Source of the DNA: CAZPNX01 sp964518765
Lineage (GTDB): Bacteria > Edwardsbacteria > AC1 > EtOH8
Assembly: GCA_964518765.1 (NCBI GenBank)
Contig: CAZFJC010000003.1
Coordinates: forward strand, 62,001-126,000
Reading direction: 5' to 3'
Length of the DNA: 64,000 nucleotides
Shown here: positions 7,487-14,795 of the stretch, one piece after another
Position numbering within the stretch: position 1 is the first letter of the stretch
Layout: each line of letters opens with the position of its first letter
Program-made: the position numbers and the translations under genes
Notes under the pieces: generated by a model
The model's input: the letters and a program-made list of their open reading frames with translations, nothing else
What the model was told of the DNA's origin: nothing
Database searches by the model: none

Positions 7487-8527
7487 GTGAAGGAGCTTGT
7501 CAAGAAGCTGACCGAGGCCTACGGGCCTTCGGGCAACGAAGGGCCGGTCCGGGAGCTGCTTCGGAGAGAGATACGCGGACTGGCCGACTCGGTCTCGATC
7601 GATACCCTGGGCAACCTGTTGGCGGTCCGCAACCCCCGCGGCCGGGCCGCCGGCGGCCGTCACATTATGGTGGCCGCCCACATGGACGAGATCGGCCTGA
7701 TTGCCACCCACGTGGAGGACAGCGGGTTCGTCCGCTTCACCAACATCGGGGGAATCAACCCCAACAACATCTTAGCCCAGCGGGTGGTTTTCGAGAATGG
7801 GACATTGGGAGTCATCGGCGAGGAGAAGCAGGACAACCCCCAAACACCCCGCACTTTGGAGAAGATGTTTCTGGACATCGGAGCCAAGGATAAGCGGGTA
7901 GCCCTGAATATGGTAAAGGTGGGCGACATCGCCGCCTTCCACCAGGAATGCCGATTCCTGGGAGGCCGGGCAGTAGCCAAATCAATGGACGACCGCATCG
8001 GCTGCGCCGCCGTCGTCCTGGCCATGCGAAAGCTGCGTTCCAGCCCCCACCGGATCTCCTTCGTCTTCACCACCCAGGAGGAGGTGGGCCTGCGCGGGGC
8101 CACCGCCGCCGCCTACGGACTGGACCCGGACCTGGGCTTGGCGGTCGACATCACCGGCGCCTTCGACGCCCCGGGCGAGAAGCCCAAGCTGCCGTCGGTG
8201 CTGGGCAAGGGCGCGGCCATCAAGGTCAAGGATGCCGGCATCCTGGCCCACCCCGGCGTCCGCCGGCTCCTGGTGGACACGGCCAAAAGGAGAAGGATCC
8301 CCCACCAGCCGGACATCCTGGAGAAGGGAATGACCGACGGCTCGGCCATCTATAAGACCCGCGCCGGCATACCCACCGGCGTCATCTCCATCCCCACCCG
8401 CTACGGACACTCCTGCTCGGAGATGGTTGACCTGGGCGACGTCCGGGCCGCCGCCGACCTGCTGGCTGCGGTCCTTTCCTCTCCGGTGCCCGATACCGTA
8501 TTAGGATTTCCATCCGGAAAGAGATGA
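7487..8527 (+). CDS. M42 family metallopeptidase (aminopeptidase)
   Basis: The 346-residue protein belongs to the M42 glutamyl/tetrahedral aminopeptidase family, cytosolic dinuclear zinc enzymes that trim peptides. Zinc-ligand and catalytic motifs are visible: MVAAHMDEIGLI, AKSMDDRIGC, TTQEEVGLRGA with the catalytic glutamate, VDITGAFDAPG and the late histidine in TRYGHSCSEM. Translation starts with GTG at 7487; the segment AAAGGATCG lies just upstream. The stop overlaps the start of the downstream M23 gene (ATGA). Two further M42 paralogues lie at 21.1-23.3 kb. Confidence 0.92.
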   Translation: MKELVKKLTEAYGPSGNEGPVRELLRREIRGLADSVSIDTLGNLLAVRNPRGRAAGGRHIMVAAHMDEIGLIATHVEDSGFVRFTNIGGINPNNILAQRVVFENGTLGVIGEEKQDNPQTPRTLEKMFLDIGAKDKRVALNMVKVGDIAAFHQECRFLGGRAVAKSMDDRIGCAAVVLAMRKLRSSPHRISFVFTTQEEVGLRGATAAAYGLDPDLGLAVDITGAFDAPGEKPKLPSVLGKGAAIKVKDAGILAHPGVRRLLVDTAKRRRIPHQPDILEKGMTDGSAIYKTRAGIPTGVISIPTRYGHSCSEMVDLGDVRAAADLLAAVLSSPVPDTVLGFPSGKR

Positions 8528-9282
8528 GAAAGCGGGAGCGTTTCCTGACGCTGATCATAGTCCCCCACCACAAAGGCGGACAGAGAAGCTACCATTTCTC
8601 CTACGCTTCTTTAGCCTGGCTGGCCGGGGCCGTCATCCTTGTCCTTCTGGCTCTTCTGGCCCTGGTGGTTAGCTACGGACACATCTACTGGCGGGCCGGG
8701 CAATACGAGCTGATGCGCAAGCGCCACAGCCAGATGGAGGCCGAGTTCACCAAACTCCAGCAGATCAAGTCGGAACTGGCCAGGATGCGCGCCGAGGAGG
8801 CCAAGGTTCGACAGATGCTGGGCCTGTCTAAACAGCCGGATACCCTCTCCACCGCCCAAGTTTCCAGCGCCGCCCCGGCCCAGGAGATCCCGGCTCCCCC
8901 GACGGAACACAACGATCGTCTGTTGCCCAGCCTGATGCCCACCAGAGGCTGGATTTCCTCCGGCCTCTCCCCCCAGCACCACGGGGTGGACATCGCCGCC
9001 CGTCTCGGCCAACCGATACTGGCTGCAGCCGACGGTGTGGTCGATTCGGTGGGCTGGGATAGCTATTACGGAAACAAGCTTTACCTGAGACACGGCGAGC
9101 ACTTTGTCACCTTCTACGGCCACTGCGACAAGATCCTGGTGCAGCAGATGCAGCCGGTGCGGCGCGGCCAGGTGATCGCCCTGGTGGGTTCATCGGGCAA
9201 AAGCACCGGCCCGCACTTGCATTACGAGATACACCAGGATGGAAAGGTGACCGACCCTCAATCCTATTGGTTTAACCATTGA
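8524..9282 (+). CDS. Membrane-anchored M23 peptidase (LytM/murein endopeptidase type)
   Basis: The 252-residue protein has a cytoplasmic basic tail, one transmembrane helix (about residues 27-51), a heptad-like coiled coil (RKRHSQMEAEFTKLQQIKSE, about 67-100) and a C-terminal M23 domain. The zinc motifs are HHGVDIAA and HLHYEIH with TFYGHCDKI between them, so the catalytic residues are intact. The architecture matches cell-wall endopeptidases such as the MepM/NlpD-like group acting in the periplasm. It is translationally coupled to the preceding M42 gene. It is the last gene before oriC. Confidence 0.92.
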   Translation: MRKRERFLTLIIVPHHKGGQRSYHFSYASLAWLAGAVILVLLALLALVVSYGHIYWRAGQYELMRKRHSQMEAEFTKLQQIKSELARMRAEEAKVRQMLGLSKQPDTLSTAQVSSAAPAQEIPAPPTEHNDRLLPSLMPTRGWISSGLSPQHHGVDIAARLGQPILAAADGVVDSVGWDSYYGNKLYLRHGEHFVTFYGHCDKILVQQMQPVRRGQVIALVGSSGKSTGPHLHYEIHQDGKVTDPQSYWFNH

Positions 9283-9289
9283 TGAAGTT

Positions 9290-9436
9290 CACCCGAACCT
9301 TTTGATGGACTGGCGTCTTTTCCGTTCACCTCGACACCGCGCCACGACCGAAAATTTTCACCCAAAGTATTATTATCGAGCCTTGCCGAGATAGTCTATG
9401 GTTGTAGGAAATGGTTAACCTGAAAAGATAGAGTAC
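9290..9436. repeat. Dispersed 158-bp element, degraded copy A
   Basis: From about 9310 to 9436 the sequence aligns with the other four copies (GGCGTCTTTTCCG, TATTATTATCGAGCC, GAGATAGTCTA, AACCTGAAAAGATAG). The left terminus is not recognisable and is given approximately. It lies between the M23 gene and oriC. Confidence 0.7.
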
Positions 9437-9452
9437 AAATAAAAGATTTTTC

Positions 9453-9481
9453 TTGACATTTTAACCAAGAGCTGATATATT
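9453..9481 (+). promoter_or_regulatory. Candidate promoter upstream of dnaA within oriC
   Basis: TTGACA (9453-9458) and TATATT (9476-9481) are spaced by 17 bases. The long leader to dnaA, about 350 bases, crosses all the DnaA boxes, so DnaA could repress its own gene here. Confidence 0.55.
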
Positions 9482-9575
9482 TATCCCGATTATAAAAAGA
9501 TCTATCGGAAGATGAAATCATGGCCTAACCGCTGTGGTTTCATTTTGCGTTTTTATGGGTTTCTGTGGAAAAGAT

Positions 9576-9584
9576 TGTGGATAA
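9576..9584 (-). promoter_or_regulatory. Consensus DnaA box
   Basis: TGTGGATAA is the exact complement of TTATCCACA, the high-affinity DnaA-binding site. Confidence 0.8.
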
Positions 9585-9832
9585 CTACATCCGCCCCTCC
9601 TTAACAATTAACTCGTTGTTAACCACTATTTTACAATTCACCACAACTCTGTTGATAACTCGATATTCTCGCTTGGTGAGTTTTTATAACACAAAGAATA
9701 TCAATTAGTTATGTTTTGCTTTTTCCTGTTGATAACTCTGTGAGTAACCTATAAAATGCCTTGTATAGGCTTTTAGGAAATGTCACCCTCGGAAAAACCT
9801 GAAAACGTTGAATTACCGCTTGTGGATATCTT

Positions 9833-11194
9833 ATGAACCAAGCAGCAAAAGCGCTTTGGGCCCAAGCCCAAGACAAACTCAAAGAGCGTCTGGGACCCCA
9901 GACATTCGATACCTGGCTGAAGCCGGTAACCGCCATCTCCGTAGGAGAGGATGCCATCACCCTGAGGGTGCCAAACCAGTTCTCCAGCGAGTGGCTGGGC
10001 CAGCATTATATGTCGGCCATAAGCGATGCGGTGCTGCAGGCCGCCAAACACCCCTTGAAAGTAGTGCTGGTGGCCCCGCCCCAGGAGAATTCGGCCGCCC
10101 GTTTGATGGATCGCCGGTCAGTCTCCCCGGAACAGGTTGCTAGCACCTCTCAAATGTCGGTGGCCGACGAGTCGGGGCTCAGGGAGAGGTATAAGTTCGA
10201 TAATTTCGTCATCGGAAAGAGCAACGAGTTTGCCTACGCCACCGCCTACGCCGCCGCCCAGGCTCCGGGGAGGCTTTACAATCCCCTTTTCATCTACGGC
10301 GGGGTGGGGCTGGGGAAGACGCATCTGATGCAGGCCATCGGCCATTTCGTGAAATTCAAGCGGCTCAAGGCCAAGATATACTACACCCCGGCCGAGAGCT
10401 TCATGAACGAGATGGTGCACGCCATCCAAAACCGGCGCACCCTTGATTTCAAGAACAAATACCGTTCCCTCGACGTCCTACTGATAGACGACATTCAATT
10501 TCTCTCGGAGAAGACGCAGACCCAGGAGGAGATCTTTCATACCTTCAACTCCCTATACGACGCCAGAAGACAGATCGTCCTCACCTCCGACCGCCCCCCC
10601 AAGGAGATCTCCCATTTAGAGGAGCGTCTGGTGTCAAGGTTCCAGAGCGGACTGGTGGCCGACATCCAGCCACCCGACCTAGAGACCCGGGCGGCCATCC
10701 TGAAGAAGAAGGCAGCCCAGGAGGGTTTCTCGGTCCCCAACGATGTCGTCTACTTCATCGCCGAGTCGGTCACCTCCAATATCCGCGACCTCGAGGGCAG
10801 CCTCATCCGGGTGGCGGCCTTCAGCTCGGTTTCGGACCGAGAGATGACGGTAGAGCTGGCCCGCGAGGTCCTCAAGAATCTAATAGGCGGCAACGGCAAG
10901 CGTCCGGCCAGCATCGAATCGATACAGAAGGCGGTGGCAAGTTTCTTTTCTCTGCCTGAGGAGTCACTCCGGTCCAAAAAACGCACCAAGGAGCTGGTGG
11001 TCCCCAGACAGATAGCCATGTACCTTTGCCGTGAGCTCACCGGCGCCTCCTTAAACGATATCGGAGGCCGTTTCGGAGGAAAGGATCACTCCACCGTCAT
11101 CCACGCCATAGCCAAGATAAAGCAGCTATCCTCTCACGACCAGGAAATCGGTCAACAGCTGGAGAGGATAACCAAGTTGGTAAGAGGTGAATAA
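9833..11194 (+). CDS. dnaA: Chromosomal replication initiator protein DnaA
   Basis: The 453-residue protein is full length. Domain I is the N-terminal LWAQAQDKLKERLGPQTFDTWL segment; domain III is the AAA+ ATPase with Walker A GGVGLGKTHL (about residue 157) and Walker B VLLIDDIQFL; domain IV carries the DnaA signature GGRFGGKDHSTVIHAI that recognises DnaA boxes. It starts at ATG 9833, twelve bases after a near-consensus box. It initiates replication at the adjacent origin and is followed by dnaN after a 272-base AT-rich gap. That gap contains another one-mismatch box, TTATCCACC at 11345-11353, and no gene. Confidence 0.98.
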   Translation: MNQAAKALWAQAQDKLKERLGPQTFDTWLKPVTAISVGEDAITLRVPNQFSSEWLGQHYMSAISDAVLQAAKHPLKVVLVAPPQENSAARLMDRRSVSPEQVASTSQMSVADESGLRERYKFDNFVIGKSNEFAYATAYAAAQAPGRLYNPLFIYGGVGLGKTHLMQAIGHFVKFKRLKAKIYYTPAESFMNEMVHAIQNRRTLDFKNKYRSLDVLLIDDIQFLSEKTQTQEEIFHTFNSLYDARRQIVLTSDRPPKEISHLEERLVSRFQSGLVADIQPPDLETRAAILKKKAAQEGFSVPNDVVYFIAESVTSNIRDLEGSLIRVAAFSSVSDREMTVELAREVLKNLIGGNGKRPASIESIQKAVASFFSLPEESLRSKKRTKELVVPRQIAMYLCRELTGASLNDIGGRFGGKDHSTVIHAIAKIKQLSSHDQEIGQQLERITKLVRGE

Positions 11195-11466
11195 TCCATG
11201 CATAAGTTCACGGAGACGACGGCCCTGTTATAAATCTGGTAATATATCGCCAGTCTCTCAACCCGATATCGGCAACCTACCAACATAATTTCAACAGCGG
11301 ACAACATCCAGAGGAACATGCTCTTCCCTAAAGTATTAATATATTTATCCACCGATACTATTGACAACTACTGCTTATAAGATATATCATTATTTGTTGA
11401 GTTCCCGCATGTAAGAAAGAGTTCTTGATCACAAAAAGGCAAAACGATAACGAAGGCTGACAAGAC

Positions 11467-12576
11467 ATGAAATTTACGGTTGCCCAAGAAAAGCTGATGG
11501 CCGGGCTCCAAAGCCTGATAAGCGTCGTTCCCACCAAAAGCACCTTTCCCATACTCTCCAATGTGCTATTGGACGCCCAGGAGAAGAGATTGGTTATCTC
11601 GGCCACGGATCTAGAGATCGCAGCCGTCACCCAGGTGGAGGCTAAAGCGTCTTCGGTAGGCTCGATAACGGTGCCCGCCAGACAGTTCGCCGAGATTGTG
11701 AAGCAACTGCCTTCGTTGCCGGTGGATATCGAGTCCGACGACAACCGGGTGACCATCAAGTGCGACCGCAGCCGCTTCAGTATCGTAGGCCTACCCAAGG
11801 ATGACTTCCCCAAAATGCCGGAGCTCAAGAAGGATAAGAGCTTCAAACTGTCAGGAGGCATGCTGCAAACGATAATAAAGAAAACCATTTTCGCCGTGGC
11901 CAACGACAGCTCGCGTCCCGCCCTCTGCGGCGTCCTTCTACAGATGAACGGGGACAACCTGAAGGTGGTGACCACCGACGGCAGGAGGCTGGCCATGTTC
12001 GAGACCATAATACCACCGGTGTCTCACAAGAGCGAGCTGCTGCTTTCGCCCAAGGGTCTTAACGTGGTCAACCGGATGCTGGGGGGCGAGGAAAAGGAAA
12101 TAACCGTCCAGTTCGACGACAGCTATTCGAAGTTTGTCTTCGAGGGAACCACGGTCTACGCCCGGCACATCGAGGGAACCTATCCGGACTACGAGAAGGT
12201 GATACCGACCGGCAACAAGAAATTGATGACCGCCAATGTGGAGCAGTTCACCGCAGCGGTCAAGAGGGTGGCCATCCTCTCCGATACCTTCACCTATCAA
12301 ATAAAGTTATCGCTCAAGGAAGACTTCATAGAGCTCTCCAGCCAGACGGTGGACATCGGGGAGGCCAGGGAATCTATGGTTTCAGCCTACAAAGGGGACG
12401 AGATGGAGATAGGATACAACGCCAGCTACCTTCTGGACATCCTCAAGAACCTAGAAAGCGAAGAACTCAATATGTACCTCAACACCCCGCTATCGGCCGG
12501 GCTGATAAAGCCGGCCAAACAGCCGGAGGACTACAAACTGACATACCTGCTGATGCCGCTGCGGTTGCCGGAATAG
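11467..12576 (+). CDS. dnaN: DNA polymerase III beta sliding clamp
   Basis: The 369-residue protein is the three-domain sliding clamp that tethers DNA polymerase III to DNA. It starts MKFTVAQEKLMAGLQSLISVVPTK, contains NVLLDAQEKRLVISATDLEIA and the late NASYLLDILKN segment, and ends LLMPLRLPE, close to the family consensus for the hydrophobic cleft and C-terminal MPMRL motif. Length is typical. It follows dnaA in the classical origin order; recF and gyrB do not follow, because a strong terminator and a convergent relA/spoT gene come next. Confidence 0.97.
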   Translation: MKFTVAQEKLMAGLQSLISVVPTKSTFPILSNVLLDAQEKRLVISATDLEIAAVTQVEAKASSVGSITVPARQFAEIVKQLPSLPVDIESDDNRVTIKCDRSRFSIVGLPKDDFPKMPELKKDKSFKLSGGMLQTIIKKTIFAVANDSSRPALCGVLLQMNGDNLKVVTTDGRRLAMFETIIPPVSHKSELLLSPKGLNVVNRMLGGEEKEITVQFDDSYSKFVFEGTTVYARHIEGTYPDYEKVIPTGNKKLMTANVEQFTAAVKRVAILSDTFTYQIKLSLKEDFIELSSQTVDIGEARESMVSAYKGDEMEIGYNASYLLDILKNLESEELNMYLNTPLSAGLIKPAKQPEDYKLTYLLMPLRLPE

Positions 12577-12591
12577 AAAAACATACCAAAA

Positions 12592-12622
12592 GAAAGCCAC
12601 CTCGCATGAGGTGGCTTTCTTA
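12592..12622 (+). terminator. Rho-independent terminator after dnaN
   Basis: A perfect 12-base stem (12592-12603 with 12608-12619) around the loop GCAT is followed by TT and lies 16 bases after dnaN. The complementary strand has a T-rich exit too, so it could also stop transcription from relA/spoT. Confidence 0.85.
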
Positions 12623-12735
12623 AAGGACGAAGGAAAGAGATGCCAGAAACATTGAATATTTCGAAGAGATGCCACTATCCTTTGGAGATGTCGGAGAGCG
12701 TTTAGCTTGCAAAAGTTTTCGTCAGAAAGAGCCGC

Positions 12736-14700
12736 CTAGGGCTTATCCGTCCAGCAGGCCCTGACCACCCGGTCCCGGTTAGGGGCCAGCCTTTCGAAGT
12801 TTGGACAATTCCGGCGGTGGACCGTCACCCTGCCCTGGGAGATGTAGCCGGCGATCTCCTGCCCCTTCTCCGGGGAACAGCATTTGGCCAGCCTTAACAA
12901 GATACCAGAAATGCCGGGGACCACGACCGGAACCGGTGGTTCGGCATCAGGCCGGCGGCTTCTGGCGGGGGCCTTCCCGGATGGTAGGAATTCTTCGGGA
13001 AGCGTTCGCCAGAGCTTTCTGACCAGATGGGCGGGGTTGACCTCGTCGGAGCCGATGGCGGCGAAAAGATCGTCCAGCGAGCTATAGCCCGGAGACCAGA
13101 GCGGCTCTAAAAGTTCCTCTCGCTTCAGAGTCAGGCGGGCTCCCCGCCGTTCCATCTCTCGCTGCAACAACTCGCGTCCTCGTTGAACGCTCTCGGCGCG
13201 GCGCTCGCGGCGAAACCACTGGCGGATCTTGCTGCGGGCATGCCGGCTGCGGACCACCTTAAGCCAGTCCCAGGAGGGGCTGTCGCGATTGCTGGTCAGG
13301 ATGTCGACAATGTCGGCGTTCCGCAGCCGATAGTCGACGGGCACGATGCGTGAATTGACCCGGGCTCCAATGAACCGATGGCCCACCTGGGTGTGGATGC
13401 GGTAGGCGAAGTCCAAGGGGGTGGATCCGGCCGGCAGGTCGACCACCTGGCCGCGGGGGGTGAACACAAAAACCTGGTGGCTAAGGATGTCCGTTTTGAG
13501 GTCCTTCAGATAATCGGGCTCGCCAACCCCCTCCTCGAACCATTCCAGTAGCCTCCGCACCCAGGCGTAGAGCTCGCGGCTCTTGGGGTCGCCGCGGCCC
13601 GGTAATTCCTTGTAGGTCCAATGGGCGGCCACGCCGTACTCGTTAACCCGGTGCATCTCCGGGGTGCGGATCTGCACCTCTATGGGGAAGCCGTCCGGGC
13701 CCAACACCGTGGTATGAAGGGAGCGGTAGCCGTTTGGCTTGGGCATAGCGATGTGGTCCTTGAAGCGGCCCGGGATGGGCATCCATAGGTTCTGGATGAG
13801 CCCGAAGGCCCGGTAGCAGTCGGCCACCTCGGGTACGATGACCCTGACGGCCAGCAGGTCCAGGATATCGTCGAGATCGCAGGACTTGCGTATCATCTTT
13901 GCGTGGACGCTATAAACGTGCTTGATGCGCCCCTCCACCGAAATCGGCTCCAGGCCGTCGTCGCGGAGAAGGCGAACGATGCCGCGCTTGACGGCCGCGA
14001 GAGTGCGGCGGCGGCGGCGAAGCCTTTGAGCTAGCTGGCGCTCCAGCTGGCGGCAGCGCTCCGGCTCCAGCACGGCGAAGGAGAGGTCCTCCAGTCGCCA
14101 CTTGAACTCCCACAGGCCAAGTCGTCCGGCCAGGGCGGCGTAAATGTCCATGGTCTCGCGGGCCATGGCCAGGCGGCGCTCCAGAGGCAGGAAGGAAACG
14201 GTGCGCATGTTATGGAGGCGATCGGCCAGGCGGATGAATATCACCCGGATATCCCTAGCCATGGCCAGGAACAGCTTGCGCAGATTCTCCGCCTGCTGGT
14301 GAAGGGCCTGGGCGTTGGCCCGAGTCTGAACCCCGGCCGGAAGGCTGACGGCCGACAGTTTGGTAACCCCCTCCACCAGCTCGGCTACCACCCGGCCGAA
14401 CTCGGCCTCAAGACGGGCTCGGTCCAGGGAGCTGTCCTCCAGGACATCGTGGAGCAGGGCAGCGGCAATGGTTTTTGGATCCAGCCGGAGCGAGGCCAGG
14501 ATGCCGGCCACCTCCAGTGGATGGACAACGTAATCCTCGCCCGAGGCCCTGGCCTGGCCGCGGTGCAGGGAACGGGCGGCACGGTAGGCGCGGGCCACCA
14601 GGGAACGATCGACGGGGTCTTTAAGATAACGTCCCAGGGAGGAGCGGAGCCGGGACCAAGCTTGGCCCACCGATGTCGGACGGTAGGTCCTATCGGGCAT
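12736..14700 (-). CDS. RelA/SpoT-type (p)ppGpp synthetase/hydrolase lacking ACT domain
   Basis: The 654-residue protein makes and degrades the stringent-response alarmone. An HD hydrolase domain is present (VVHPLEVAGIL, ALLHDVLEDS, LADRLHNMRT), then a synthetase domain (RIKHVYSVHAKM, PKPNGYRSLHT, VEIQIRT-like VEVQIRTPEMH) in which GRFKD gives the RXKD signature of bifunctional enzymes. A TGS domain follows (VFVFTPRGQVVDLPAGSTPLDFAY). The protein ends soon after the cysteine-rich CCSPEKGQEIAGYI/VTVHRRNCPN region, so the usual C-terminal ACT domain is missing. It is transcribed toward dnaN and diverges from ligA. Confidence 0.93.
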   Translation of the reverse strand: MPDRTYRPTSVGQAWSRLRSSLGRYLKDPVDRSLVARAYRAARSLHRGQARASGEDYVVHPLEVAGILASLRLDPKTIAAALLHDVLEDSSLDRARLEAEFGRVVAELVEGVTKLSAVSLPAGVQTRANAQALHQQAENLRKLFLAMARDIRVIFIRLADRLHNMRTVSFLPLERRLAMARETMDIYAALAGRLGLWEFKWRLEDLSFAVLEPERCRQLERQLAQRLRRRRRTLAAVKRGIVRLLRDDGLEPISVEGRIKHVYSVHAKMIRKSCDLDDILDLLAVRVIVPEVADCYRAFGLIQNLWMPIPGRFKDHIAMPKPNGYRSLHTTVLGPDGFPIEVQIRTPEMHRVNEYGVAAHWTYKELPGRGDPKSRELYAWVRRLLEWFEEGVGEPDYLKDLKTDILSHQVFVFTPRGQVVDLPAGSTPLDFAYRIHTQVGHRFIGARVNSRIVPVDYRLRNADIVDILTSNRDSPSWDWLKVVRSRHARSKIRQWFRRERRAESVQRGRELLQREMERRGARLTLKREELLEPLWSPGYSSLDDLFAAIGSDEVNPAHLVRKLWRTLPEEFLPSGKAPARSRRPDAEPPVPVVVPGISGILLRLAKCCSPEKGQEIAGYISQGRVTVHRRNCPNFERLAPNRDRVVRACWTDKP

Positions 14701-14719
14701 AATCGATAAATTATATGTC

Positions 14720-14748
14720 TTGACTAGGGAATTATAGTGTAGTATCCT
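14720..14748 (+). promoter_or_regulatory. Candidate promoter for ligA
   Basis: TTGACT (14720-14725) and TATCCT (14743-14748) are 17 bases apart. It overlaps the opposed relA/spoT promoter. Confidence 0.55.
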
Positions 14749-14759
14749 ACTGCCGTCAA
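14731..14759 (-). promoter_or_regulatory. Candidate promoter for relA/spoT
   Basis: On the minus strand TTGACG (14754-14759) and a perfect TATAAT (14731-14736) are 17 bases apart, 30 bases before the relA/spoT start. Confidence 0.65.
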
Positions 14760-14795
14760 GGGGGCGCCGAATGTCAGTGACGGGCCAGCCAGTAA

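Larger units (their letters stand above)
9437..9832. other. Probable chromosomal replication origin (oriC)
   Basis: This AT-rich stretch directly precedes dnaA and holds no gene. It contains one perfect DnaA box (TGTGGATAA, 9576-9584) and one-mismatch boxes TGTGGAAAA (9564-9572), TGTTGATAA (9650-9658 and 9727-9735) and TGTGGATAT (9821-9829). Between them is a run of TTAAC/GTTAA motifs and AT-rich tracts that could serve as the unwinding element. The dnaA-dnaN arrangement and nearby parS sites support the call; GC skew would confirm it. Confidence 0.75.
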
